The translations under genes were made by a program, and so were the position numbers. Below the pieces are notes generated by a model that did no database searches, was not told the DNA's origin, and worked only from the letters and a program-made list of their open reading frames with translations. From Bog-756 sp963753905 (GTDB lineage Bacteria; Actinomycetota; Acidimicrobiia; Acidimicrobiales; RAAP-2): a stretch of 64,000 nucleotides of DNA. The stretch spans positions 1 to 64,000 of the forward strand of contig CAVWDZ010000001.1 in the NCBI GenBank assembly GCA_963753905.1. Reading direction: 5' to 3'. Positions 36,401 through 44,082 of the stretch are shown here, one piece after another. How positions within the stretch are numbered: position 1 is the stretch's first letter; each line of letters begins with the position of its first letter.

Positions 36401-36970
36401 CTGCCGGCCCGCAGCGAACATCGCACGACGGACGCCGTTGATGGCCGCTTTTGCCTGGAGCAGGTCGAACACCGTCTCGATGACGAACAGGTCGACGCCC
36501 CCCTCGAGGAGGGCTGCCGCCTGGTCCCGGTACGCATCCCGGAGATCGCCGTAGCGGATCTGGCCGAGGGTCGGGAACTTGGTCCCGGGCCCGAGGTTGC
36601 CGGCGACCCAACGCGGGTGGTCCGCTGTGGCATAGTCGTCGACCGCCTGGCGGGCGAGGCGGGCGGCAGCCAGGTTGAGCTCGTGGACCCGGTGCTCCTG
36701 GCCGTACTCGGCCAGGACCGGTGCGAATGCGCCGAAGGCATCGGTCTCGACGACGTCACAGCCCACCTCGAGGAACGAGCGGTGGACGCCCGCAACGATG
36801 TCGGGGCGGGTCACCACCAACAGCTCGTTGCACCCTTCGAGGTCGGGGCCACCGAAGTCATCGGCGGTCAGCCCGGCCAGCTGCAGGTTGGTCCCCATGG
36901 CGCCGTCGAAGATCACGACGCGTTCGGCGACTGCCCGGAGGTAGCTCGATTCATCGAGGGAGACGGCCAT
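33464..36970 (-). CDS. metH: cobalamin-dependent methionine synthase
   Basis: A 1168-residue MetH that moves a methyl group from methyltetrahydrofolate to homocysteine through cobalamin. All modules are present. The homocysteine domain has zinc ligands C230 (GLNCATGP) and C296-C297 (GGCCGTTP). The folate domain starts near residue 345 (VVGERTNANGSKRF). The cobalamin domain has the cap helices and DVHDIGKN with base-off ligand H739. The C-terminal activation domain includes LHGLGVEMAEALAEYWH, RGGRYSWGYPACPDL and LHPEQTTTAII. The length is close to the E. coli enzyme. No B12 riboswitch was seen in the 106 bp before the divergent adenosyltransferase gene. Confidence 0.97.
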   Translation of the reverse strand: MAVSLDESSYLRAVAERVVIFDGAMGTNLQLAGLTADDFGGPDLEGCNELLVVTRPDIVAGVHRSFLEVGCDVVETDAFGAFAPVLAEYGQEHRVHELNLAAARLARQAVDDYATADHPRWVAGNLGPGTKFPTLGQIRYGDLRDAYRDQAAALLEGGVDLFVIETVFDLLQAKAAINGVRRAMFAAGRQVPVQVQVTVELTGTMLPGTEIGAALTALTAMDIDVIGLNCATGPAEMFEPLRHLSAQAAVPISCQPNAGLPSVVDGAMHYDLTPDQLAEFHRQFVGELGVSVIGGCCGTTPAHLAAVVAACRDLSPAARQPRPEPGAASIYTAVPFHQDTSFLVVGERTNANGSKRFREAMLEGDWDTCVAMARDQVKEGAHLIDVCVDYTGADGVADMEEVASRFATQSTVPLMVDSTEAPVIETALSWIGGRAVINSVNLEEGDDVGTRLDSFLTLAKEFGAAVVCTCIDTEGQARTAEWKVRAARAIHDIAVGRYGLRPEDLIFDPLALPLSTGMEESRKDGIETIEGIRRIKAELPGVYTVLGLSNVSFGLNPAARQVLNSVFLHECVEAGLDAAIVHASKILPLAKIDERAREVCLDLVYDRRREGYDPLTELLALFEGVSAAAASAGEDRSGWSVERRLEHRIIDGDRNGIEADLDEAMAGGHTPLVIINDFLLAGMKTVGERFASGEMQLPFVLGSAETMKTAVAYLEPYMEKADQGGKGVMVLATVKGDVHDIGKNLVDIILTNNGYTVKNLGIKIGINELVAAAEDFGADAIGMSGLLVKSTLIMRDNLEELNRRGLAHIPVILGGAALTRTYVERDLRTIYEGRLFYGKDAFEGLRTMDRLVELARSGEDDPEFGTTIGGRDLGPRKSELRKQAAEEALARGETLPARSPEVATDNPTFKPPFLGSRVAKGIPVDDIAAYLNETALFRNQWGFRPEKGEDDTAFKDRVRALLREQLATAKAGQFLMPQVAWGHFAANADGDDLVLFEDEGRREELMRYTFPRQTESPWLCISDFFRSIDSEEPDWASFMVVTMGPRLTEEAARLKEANEYRNYLYLHGLGVEMAEALAEYWHRRIREELGFAGEDGPTLTGLFHQKYRGGRYSWGYPACPDLEDNAKVVELLSAERIGVEVSEGFQLHPEQTTTAIICPHPQAKYFVT

Positions 36971-37076
36971 AGCTCCTCAAGGCTACCGGCGCGGGAGTGC
37001 CGCCGGGACGGGGCAACAGGGCGGGAGGAGCCGGTACCCCGATCCGGTTCGTTAGCATCGGGTCGGTGAACGCATC

Positions 37077-37673
37077 GTGGTGAGGATCTACACGAAGAAG
37101 GGGGACGACGGGACCACCGGGCTCCTGTACGGGGGGAGGGTCCGCAAGGACGACCCGGTCATGGAGCTGACCGGCACGGTGGACGAAGCCCAGGCGGCCC
37201 TCGGCCTCGCCCGGGCCGAAGCGGTTCCCGGGTCCGAGCTCGACGAGCTACTGACCCTCATCGAGCGGGAGCTCTACGTCCTGATGGCCGAGGCGACGAC
37301 CGGAGCCGCTCACCGCACGAAGCTCGTCGCGGGTACCACGCTGGTCACCGGAGAGATGGTCGAGGCGCTCGAGATGAGGATCGACGATCTCATCAGTCGG
37401 GTCGAGATGCCCCCCGACTTCGTGATTCCGGGGGCCAACCGGACGTCTGCGGCCCTCGACCTGGCCCGAACGGTCGTGCGGCGGGCCGAGCGTCTTCTGG
37501 TGTCGGCACCGATCGAGGGCTCGCTGGTCGGTCACTACCTCAACCGGCTCTCGGACCTCCTCTGGGCCCTTGCCCGGTGGGCGGAGGGCCCAGAGCACAC
37601 ACTCGCCCGCGGTACACCCCGCAGGTCCCGTCGGTCCGGGTCGGCGGGGTCCGAGAGCGCCACCGACCACTGA
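37077..37673 (+). CDS. PduO-type cob(I)alamin adenosyltransferase
   Basis: A 198-residue enzyme that makes adenosylcobalamin from cob(I)alamin and ATP. Two GTG codons in tandem (37077 and 37080) could start it. The N-terminal ATP-binding stretch VRIYTKKGDDGTTGLLYGG and the C-terminal NRLSDLLWALARWAE are PduO signatures; PGANRTSAALDLARTVVRRAER lies between. The final 20 residues are basic and Ser/Arg-rich, beyond the usual end. It is divergent from metH, giving a local B12 theme, although MetH uses methyl- rather than adenosylcobalamin. Confidence 0.93.
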   Translation: MVRIYTKKGDDGTTGLLYGGRVRKDDPVMELTGTVDEAQAALGLARAEAVPGSELDELLTLIERELYVLMAEATTGAAHRTKLVAGTTLVTGEMVEALEMRIDDLISRVEMPPDFVIPGANRTSAALDLARTVVRRAERLLVSAPIEGSLVGHYLNRLSDLLWALARWAEGPEHTLARGTPRRSRRSGSAGSESATDH

Positions 37674-37691
37674 TCGAAGAGGAGCGACCGC

Positions 37692-39269
37692 GTGATCCGA
37701 GTCACCGTCCAGTCGGCTGCCGACACCCCTGGCGGTCTGTCAGCGGTCGGCGTCCCCATCCACGCCACCGCGGACGGACCGGTGGCGGCCATCGACCCCG
37801 TCGACCTCTCGGGTGTCGTGATGCCCGAGTCGCTCGACCCGGCATGGTGCGAACGCCAGGGGTTCACCGCGAAGGTCGGACAGGCACTGGTGCTCCGCTC
37901 TGTGGCTTCTGCCGGGCCAGGTGGAGATCCCGATCCCGAACTGGTCCTGGTCGGAATCGGCGAAGCCGACACGTACGCGGGCGACCGCGGCCTCGAATCG
38001 CTGCGCCGCGCATCGGCTGCCTTCGTCCGTGCCGTCGGCCGGGGTGCGGTCGCCCGCCTCGTCGTGATCGCGCCTGCCGGACACGGGCTGGACGACGCCG
38101 CGGCCGCGGCGGCGGAGGGGGGCGCGCTGGCCGCCTACCGCTACGACCGCTGGCGGAGCGGGGAGACCCCGTCCGGTCTGGCCGAGCTCGTCCTGACCGG
38201 GAGCTTGCAGGCGGACCCGGCAGCGCTGTCCGACGGTGCGGCGCGTGGAGCCCGCATTGCCGAATCGGTGGCCCTCGCCCGCGATCTGGTCAACGAACCG
38301 GCCGGCTCCCTCGGCCCTCAGCGCTTCGCCGACGTGGTCGTCGAGCGGTTCGCCTCCACTCCCGGTGTCACCGTCGAGGTGTGGGACGAGGACCGTATCG
38401 CCGATGAGCATCTCGGCGGCCTGCTCGGGGTCGCCGCCGGTTCGGTCCGGCCCCCCCGCCTCGTGCACATCGAGTACCGCCCGGCCGATCCGTGGGAGTT
38501 CGACGGTCACGTACCCCACCTGGCGCTCGTCGGCAAGGGGATCACCTTCGATTCCGGCGGCCTCTCGCTCAAGACGGCCGGGGGCATGGAGACCATGAAG
38601 ACCGACATGGGCGGGGCCGCGGCGGTGGTGGCTGCAGTCGACGCCGCTGTAGCGCTCGGTGCTCGGATGGCACTCTCTGCCTGGACGCCACTCACCGAGA
38701 ACATGCCCAGCGGGTCCGCCACGAGGCCCGGAGACGTGCTGACCGCCCGCAACGGCAAGACGATCGAGGTGCTCAACACCGACGCCGAGGGCCGTCTGGT
38801 ACTGGCCGACGCGCTGTCATTGGCGGTCGAGGCCGGACCTGACGCCATCGTCGACCTCGCGACGCTGACCGGTGCTGCGGTCGTCGCGCTGGGCAAGGAG
38901 ATCGCCGGCCTCCTCGGCAACGACGACGCGCTGCGGGCCGAGGTGCAGGCGGCCGGGGAGCGAGCCGGCGAGCCCTCGTGGCCGCTTCCGCTGCCCGACG
39001 ACTACCGCGTGCACATCGAATCCGAGGTGGCGGACATGCGCAACATCGGGCGCTCCGGCCAGGCAGGGACCATCTCGGCCGCCCTGCTTCTACGCGAGTT
39101 CGTGGGGGACGTACCTTGGGCCCACCTCGACATCGCGGGCCCGTCGCGAGCCGAGGAGGCCCGTGGATACGTGACGAAGGGCGCCACCGGGTTCGGGGCT
39201 CGCACCCTGGTGGCGCTGGTGACCTCCGAGCCGTTCGCCCGCTCTCTCGCTTCGCGGGCATCCACCTGA
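37692..39269 (+). CDS. pepA: leucyl aminopeptidase (M17)
   Basis: A 525-residue M17 metallo-aminopeptidase; GTG 37692 is preceded by GAAGAGG. The N-terminal macro-like domain (1-190) is followed by the catalytic domain: GKGITFDSGGLSLK, KTDMGGAAAV and the family signature NTDAEGRLVLADAL carry the two-zinc ligands and catalytic Lys and Arg. DMRNIGRSGQAGTISAALLL near residue 440 is also typical. It removes N-terminal residues in the cytosol, as a hexamer in known relatives. It begins 18 bp after the adenosyltransferase stop. Confidence 0.95.
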   Translation: MIRVTVQSAADTPGGLSAVGVPIHATADGPVAAIDPVDLSGVVMPESLDPAWCERQGFTAKVGQALVLRSVASAGPGGDPDPELVLVGIGEADTYAGDRGLESLRRASAAFVRAVGRGAVARLVVIAPAGHGLDDAAAAAAEGGALAAYRYDRWRSGETPSGLAELVLTGSLQADPAALSDGAARGARIAESVALARDLVNEPAGSLGPQRFADVVVERFASTPGVTVEVWDEDRIADEHLGGLLGVAAGSVRPPRLVHIEYRPADPWEFDGHVPHLALVGKGITFDSGGLSLKTAGGMETMKTDMGGAAAVVAAVDAAVALGARMALSAWTPLTENMPSGSATRPGDVLTARNGKTIEVLNTDAEGRLVLADALSLAVEAGPDAIVDLATLTGAAVVALGKEIAGLLGNDDALRAEVQAAGERAGEPSWPLPLPDDYRVHIESEVADMRNIGRSGQAGTISAALLLREFVGDVPWAHLDIAGPSRAEEARGYVTKGATGFGARTLVALVTSEPFARSLASRAST

Positions 39270-39330
39270 ACCGGGCGGGCGAGCGGATGACCCGCGCGGC
39301 CCACCGGCCCGGTGCACTACCTTTCGTCTG

Positions 39331-40320
39331 GTGAAGATCGCCGTCCTCGGGGGAGGGTCGTGGGGGACGACGGTGGCCTCGCTCGTCGCACCGAGGCACG
39401 ACACCGTCCTCTGGGCACGAGATCCCGAGGTGGCGCGTGGCGTGCGCGACGAGCACCGCAATCCGAGGTACCTCCCCGGGTTCGACCTGGCCAGCGAACT
39501 CACCGCCACCTCCGATCTCGAGGAGGCGGTCTGCGAAGCCGACCTGGTGGTGGTCGGCGTTCCTGTCTCGGGATTCCGCAAGGTGCTGGAGGACACGGCC
39601 GGGTGCATGCGCCCCTGGATTCCGGTGGTCAGCCTCTCGAAGGGACTCGAACAGGGCTCCATGCTCCGGATGACCGAGGTGGTGCGCGAGGTGGTACCCG
39701 GGCACCCGGTCGCCGTCCTCAGCGGCCCCAACATCGCCGTCGAGATCCTCTCCGGAAAGGCCGCCGCCGCGGTCGTGGCGACCGAGGACCTCGAGGTCGC
39801 CGGCGCCATCCAGAAGGTGTTCACCCGAGGGGTGTTCCGGGTCTACGTCAACGACGACGTGATCGGTTGCGAGATGGGCGGTGCCCTCAAGAACGTGATC
39901 GCCATCGCCGCGGGCATCGGCGAGGGACTCGGCGTCGGCGACAACACCCGCGCGGCCGTGATGTCCCGAGGCCTTGCCGAGCTGACCCGGTTGGGCGAGG
40001 CCATGGGGGCGAGGCCGGCCACCTTTGCGGGGTTGGCAGGGATGGGCGATCTCATCGTCACCTGCATGAGCCCGCACAGCCGCAACCGGGCGGTCGGTGA
40101 GCAGCTGGGCCGGGGCCGGCGGCTGGAGGACATCCTCGCAGACATGCAGATGGTGGCCGAAGGAGTCCGCACTGCCACGGTCGCCCTCGAGCTGGCCGAA
40201 CGATACGGACTGGAGCTCCCCATCTGCCGGATGATCGACAAGGTGGTCGCGGGCGAGATCGAGCCGGTCGGTGCCTACTGGGGCCTTACCCCGGCCGGCC
40301 ACGAGGCAGAGCCGGGCTGA
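39331..40320 (+). CDS. gpsA: glycerol-3-phosphate dehydrogenase [NAD(P)+]
   Basis: A 329-residue enzyme that reduces dihydroxyacetone phosphate to glycerol-3-phosphate for phospholipid synthesis. It begins at GTG 39331. The cofactor loop is VLGGGSWGTTVASL (family usually GAGSWGT), SLSKGLE follows, and the active site is SGPNIAVEI with the catalytic Lys in GALKNVIAIAAGI; NTRAAVMSRGLAE and GLAGMGDLIVTC are also present. It is the last core-type gene before the composition changes. Confidence 0.95.
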   Translation: MKIAVLGGGSWGTTVASLVAPRHDTVLWARDPEVARGVRDEHRNPRYLPGFDLASELTATSDLEEAVCEADLVVVGVPVSGFRKVLEDTAGCMRPWIPVVSLSKGLEQGSMLRMTEVVREVVPGHPVAVLSGPNIAVEILSGKAAAAVVATEDLEVAGAIQKVFTRGVFRVYVNDDVIGCEMGGALKNVIAIAAGIGEGLGVGDNTRAAVMSRGLAELTRLGEAMGARPATFAGLAGMGDLIVTCMSPHSRNRAVGEQLGRGRRLEDILADMQMVAEGVRTATVALELAERYGLELPICRMIDKVVAGEIEPVGAYWGLTPAGHEAEPG

Positions 40321-40697
40321 GCCGGTTCGGCGTGGTCCGTACCGCGCCGACCGTGCTCAATGCGCCGCGGAACGGCGGAACGGTGTGACGGTGTGTTCCT
40401 GCCGGTGCGCCCGAGCCGCCGAGTGCCCGAGCGGTTTCGGCGAGGTGGAGGCCGAGCCCGTCGCCGTGCACCTCGAGACCGTCGACGAGGCGGCCGAGCA
40501 ACCACGTGGGGAGAGCCTTCTCGGTGTGAGCAGTAGGTAACTCTTCGGTGGAGTCCACTGCTGCTGGACAGCGGCCACGGCGTGCCCCGCAACCAGGCAC
40601 CCGTGGGCGTGTGGATAACCGCCTACGGGTGGACGAGCTTCACACGCGAAAGATCAAGCACCATAACCGTCTTGCCCGCGGGGACCGCCCCGCTGGA
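40321..40697. other. 377-bp gene-free transition zone with a half junction repeat
   Basis: No convincing gene is seen between gpsA and the Tat-exported protein. Short antisense frames in the first 280 bp have no recognisable product. At 40591-40620 it contains AACCAGGCACCCGTGGGCGT followed by GTGGATAAC, a right half of the junction repeat seen intact at 50173-50254 and 54921-55003. This marks the left edge of the accessory region. The composition becomes less GC-rich from about 40,620. Confidence 0.5.
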
Positions 40698-41762
40698 TTA
40701 GCCGAACACGAACCAGGCGACCTTCGTCCCCCTCGGAGCACTTCCGGTGAAGTAGACGGTCACCTTGCCGTTCGCAGTGTCTGGGACGGCAGCGCGGACG
40801 GCGATGGCCCCGGTGTCAGTTTGCAGCGTCGCCAGGACATGGCTCGTCGTCTTCAGTCCACCCGGCACTGTCACAGCGACAGAGGTCGCGGGCGCTGAGA
40901 GCGTCGCCACACCGCTACGGGTGAAGGTAGCCACACCCGTGACTTCGAGTGCACTGCCGGACGTGGATAGGGCCTTAACCCCAGTACCCGTGTCCGAGAC
41001 CCCCTGGACACCGATGTTCGAGCTCGACGTGCCTCGGACACCAGCATTGGTGTCCGAGACTCCCAGTACGCCAATGTACGAGCTCGACGTGCCTTGGACA
41101 CCAGTATTGGTGTCCGAGACTCCCAGTACACCGATGTCCGTGCTTGACGTGCCTTGGACACCCGTATTGGCCTCACTGTCGCCCCATACACCGGGAGCGG
41201 TGCCCGCCTCGAGACCGCTCGTCTGGGCACTCACTCCGTAGATCGCGGTGCCTGTCGTCGACTGACCGAAGACGCCGGTGTTTGTATCGCTTATGCCTGC
41301 GACGCCCGCGACATAAGAAGGGAGGTTCGTCGGGTCGGCACCGTTCACTCCGATGAGCCCGAAACTGTCGGCAGATGTACCGAGTACCCCGACACCCCCA
41401 GCGGCTGTGCCGCCATCGATACCTTGTACGCCGACGCTGCCATCTCCGGAGCTGGTGGCCGTCAACGAAGCCCCACCCGGAAACGGGTTCGGTTCAGGGG
41501 CATCGGGACCCCTCGTTACGGTAGCGGTCGCGGCGTCAGCTCCAGGATTCGACTGAGCCGGCTGAATGCTCGATTTCTCCCCGGTTGCGGCGAAGGCCGG
41601 CCTTGCCCCAGCTACCAGCGCGGCGGTCGCCCCCACTCCTGCCGCTGCCCCGAGAATCACTGCCCGTCGGCCGAGCGTTCTGTTCGGTCCACTCGAATCT
41701 TCTGCAGGCTCTCCGAGGCCTCCGGCGTCAACGCCTTCGTTCTCAGTGGTTTCCTTGCTCAT
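40698..41762 (-). CDS. Tat-exported protein with G-V-x-G-type repeats
   Basis: A 354-residue protein. Its N-terminus has a twin-arginine signal: GRRAVILGAAAGVG with R32-R33, ending near ARPAFA at about residue 58. A low-complexity stretch (to 105) leads to about nine short repeats with the pattern GVxGxSxxxxGVxG, including three close copies of GVQGTSS-x2-IGVLGVSDTN (residues about 200-265). These should form a beta-solenoid like those of phage tail and surface proteins. The C-terminal 80 residues form a separate beta-rich domain (VAVTVPGG, KVTVYFTG). The repeats are also near-identical in DNA, so unequal recombination could change their number. Function unknown; secreted structural or adhesive role is a guess. 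Confidence 0.8.
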   Translation of the reverse strand: MSKETTENEGVDAGGLGEPAEDSSGPNRTLGRRAVILGAAAGVGATAALVAGARPAFAATGEKSSIQPAQSNPGADAATATVTRGPDAPEPNPFPGGASLTATSSGDGSVGVQGIDGGTAAGGVGVLGTSADSFGLIGVNGADPTNLPSYVAGVAGISDTNTGVFGQSTTGTAIYGVSAQTSGLEAGTAPGVWGDSEANTGVQGTSSTDIGVLGVSDTNTGVQGTSSSYIGVLGVSDTNAGVRGTSSSNIGVQGVSDTGTGVKALSTSGSALEVTGVATFTRSGVATLSAPATSVAVTVPGGLKTTSHVLATLQTDTGAIAVRAAVPDTANGKVTVYFTGSAPRGTKVAWFVFG

Positions 41763-42001
41763 CGCCAGCCCGCCTCTCGCTTGGGATTCCGCCCCGAATC
41801 GTCATCGGACAATGATCGCACGATGACACTCGCACCGAACTCGGGGGCTGTCAATCGGAAGTGGAGTAATCAGCACCAGCGTCGTTTGTCGCAGGTGGGT
41901 CTGTTCAAGAGCATGAATCCCCTCCGTCAAGTACCGTCAGGTGGGAGTATTCGAAAATCGAGGTCTCCCACTCTGCGACCTTGCCAAACGAGGAGATTCC
42001 T

Positions 42002-42391
42002 ATGCCTGACATCGTGTGCAACGGTGCCCAGATGCAATGCACGTTCGGTTTGTCGCCGTCGACGCTAACTCCGACATCTAGTCCTCTCGTCTCTGCGGAG
42101 GGAGAGCCCGCCGCCAGCATCATGGACTTCGCGCCGCTTGACAACATCGGGTCATTCGGCATGTGTACAAGCCTCAATAATCCAGAGGTTGCGTCCGCCA
42201 CTGCAGCGGCCCTCGGGGTGCTCACACCCCAGCCTTGCGTTCCCAATACGGCATCCCCCTGGACACCTGGCTCTCCGTTGGTCATGTATGACGGAAACCC
42301 GGCTCTCGATGACTCATGCATCTGCAACTGCGCATGGGGTGGAGAAATCTCTATCAGCTTTGCTGGCCAGGAAGGGGTTACCGATTCGTGA
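42002..42391 (+). CDS. PAAR-like protein (DUF4280-type)
   Basis: A 129-residue protein with AGGAG at 41990-41995 before the ATG at 42002. The start MPDIVCNGAQMQCTFG, the middle TPQPCVPNTASPW and CICNCAWGGEISI show the Cys-rich pattern of DUF4280, a PAAR-like spike-tip domain. Relatives cap the needle of contractile injection systems or carry toxin domains. No other injection-system gene or toxin domain is present here, and the C-terminus is short, so this is an orphan tip. The base composition is lower in GC than the core genes. Confidence 0.72.
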   Translation: MPDIVCNGAQMQCTFGLSPSTLTPTSSPLVSAEGEPAASIMDFAPLDNIGSFGMCTSLNNPEVASATAAALGVLTPQPCVPNTASPWTPGSPLVMYDGNPALDDSCICNCAWGGEISISFAGQEGVTDS

Positions 42392-42586
42392 CGAGTACGT
42401 CCTCGCGGAGAGGAAAGAACTCAAGACATACATGGACCGAGGTCGCAGCGCCCCGCCGACGAAGGTAGTCGAGTAAGAAGTCTGCGTAACGCGGGGACGT
42501 ACCTGCGGGCATCAACTGACTCCAGCTCAGATGGGTGCAGGCCGACCGGCAGCGCTAGCGAGAACTAGGCACGACAGGACCACCGG

Positions 42587-43423
42587 ATGGCCGAAAATGG
42601 CAGGATGACCGGCTCAGAGTTGAGTTGCCTCTATGAGCGAGACGGTTTTGCCACACTCGGCGAGGTACTTGATGACTCGGCGACCCTTCTGCTACTTGAG
42701 TACCTTAACGTGTGCCGGATCGAGCAAGGGCTCTCTGTAGATGCCGGAATCGTCCCAGCGCCGTCCTCAGGCAGCGTTGCTAGTAGCTTCGCCTTGGATC
42801 AGCGAGTCGTGTCCATTGCTGCGCAGCTGCTCGACGCGCCGCCCGAAGTGTTTGGCGTCACGTATCTTTGCAAACCTGCGAGCACGGGGTTACCGGTCTT
42901 GTGGCACCAAGACGGTGCACCGTGGGCGGAGAGACTCCGCGGATCCCCTGCTCTTACAATTTGGATCGCGCTTGATGACGCTAATACGAGCAACGGCTGC
43001 CTACGGCTGATTCCAGGCTCCCATCGCTGCAGTGCTCAATTTCTTCGCCCAAATTCGCGCACTGCCAGTATGTTCGGGGTGGAAATGGATACTGCCTTGG
43101 TAGACGAGCGCAGCGCTATCGAGCTACCACTCGAATCGGGTCACGGTTTGGTGCATCACCCCAACGTGATCCACGGATCTGGACCCAACCGATCGCTGCA
43201 TCCCCGCCGAGCGCTCGCCATCCGATATCGGGGCCCGCTAACAGCCTCGAGCCCGCATCGTGGCCGACTCGCCTCAGGACGTCCCAAACCGATCAATGCG
43301 ATTCCGTCCTACGGGTGCCCCAGACCACCGGGTCAGGGGGATAGAAGGGTCCCTGGCCGAACGGGTCGACGGGCATCAGATGTCTCGGTATGGTCGGGCA
43401 TGATCCATCGGCTAGCCGTCTAG
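42587..43423 (+). CDS. phytanoyl-CoA dioxygenase family protein
   Basis: A 278-residue protein of the Fe(II)/2-oxoglutarate PhyH family. The iron ligands are visible: His and Asp in LWHQDGAPW (about residue 105) and the distal His in VHHPNVIHGSGPN (about 188); the 2-oxoglutarate Arg is in PRRALAIRYRG. FGVTYLCKPAS and CLRLIPGSHRCS support the double-stranded beta-helix. The last 60 residues after RYRG are basic, Pro-rich and match nothing I know; that DNA includes a motif shared with an intergenic site at 54,450, so the original stop may have been lost. The substrate is unknown. Confidence 0.8.
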   Translation: MAENGRMTGSELSCLYERDGFATLGEVLDDSATLLLLEYLNVCRIEQGLSVDAGIVPAPSSGSVASSFALDQRVVSIAAQLLDAPPEVFGVTYLCKPASTGLPVLWHQDGAPWAERLRGSPALTIWIALDDANTSNGCLRLIPGSHRCSAQFLRPNSRTASMFGVEMDTALVDERSAIELPLESGHGLVHHPNVIHGSGPNRSLHPRRALAIRYRGPLTASSPHRGRLASGRPKPINAIPSYGCPRPPGQGDRRVPGRTGRRASDVSVWSGMIHRLAV

Positions 43424-43432
43424 GAGGCAGAA

Positions 43433-43729
43433 ATGAAATTCATCCAATTGATCGAGTTCAAGACCGGCGACATCGACGCGTTTAACCGGACCCTCGACGA
43501 GTGGCTCGCAAAGACTAGTGGTGTCCGCACGCCGACCCGGGCCACCCAAGGCCGAGACCGCGACAATGAACGAACGTACATTCACATCGTTGAGTTCCCG
43601 TCCTACGAGGCGGCAATGGAGAATTCGAACCGTCCCGAGACGGCCGAGTTCGCTGCGCAGTTGGCCAAGCTCTGTGACGCTCCTCCGGCGTTTCGCAATC
43701 TGGATATCGTCCGTGAAGAAGACATGTAA
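43433..43729 (+). CDS. small ferredoxin-fold (ABM-like) protein
   Basis: A 98-residue protein beginning MKFIQLIEFKTGD at 43433, with GGAGG upstream at 43422-43427. The alternation of strand (FIQLIEFKT), helix (DAFNRTLDEWLAKTS), strand (ERTYIHIVEFPS), and helix (EAAMENSNRPETAEFAAQLAKL) fits a dimeric alpha/beta barrel as in antibiotic-biosynthesis monooxygenase-like or stress-response proteins. No cofactor is required for such folds, and no active residue can be assigned. It lies 9 bp after the PhyH gene. Confidence 0.72.
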   Translation: MKFIQLIEFKTGDIDAFNRTLDEWLAKTSGVRTPTRATQGRDRDNERTYIHIVEFPSYEAAMENSNRPETAEFAAQLAKLCDAPPAFRNLDIVREEDM

Positions 43730-43798
43730 CCGTCGCACCCAAGACAACTCTGAGCTGTGGCGATAGCGGGCGAGTGCAGGGAGCCCCGAACGATGCTC

Positions 43799-44067
43799 CT
43801 ATGGACTGTCAAGAGCGAATTGTGAGCGCGGGAGTGCTGCGAACACCTCCCGAGACACGTAGCGCTTGAGCAGCGGATCGCCTCCTTCTTGGTCCGCCCT
43901 TCCTTCATCCGGCGCTCGATGTAGTGCTTGGTTCTCGGGTCGTTGACCATCCGGGTGAACACGATGTGCCAGAGGGCTGAATTGGCCTGGCGGTCCCCAC
44001 TTCGGTTGAGCCGGTGTCGCTCCTGTTTGCCGCTCGAGGCGTCAGGGCCATGCCTGACCCGCGACAC
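43799..44067 (-). pseudogene. IS110-family transposase C-terminal remnant
   Basis: The - strand reads DASSGKQERHRLNRSGDRQANSALW (given in parts: DASSGKQ, RHRLNRSGDRQAN, ALWHIVFTRM) and YIERRMKEGRTKKEAIRC, the conserved C-terminal part of IS110-type (Transposase_20) proteins. After EAIRC a single base is missing: restoring it gives the expected LKRYVSREVFAAL and a stop at 43799. The N-terminal DEDD catalytic half is absent. So this is a frameshifted, truncated relic. Confidence 0.8.
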
Positions 44068-44082
44068 CGCTGGTAAGTTTCT

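Noticed and set aside
36971..37076. B12 riboswitch before metH
   Set aside because: The region is only 106 bp and shows no B12-box-like conserved segments.
40286..40600. Antisense frame after gpsA (about 104 residues)
   Set aside because: No recognisable domain and no ribosome site; cannot tell a relic from chance.
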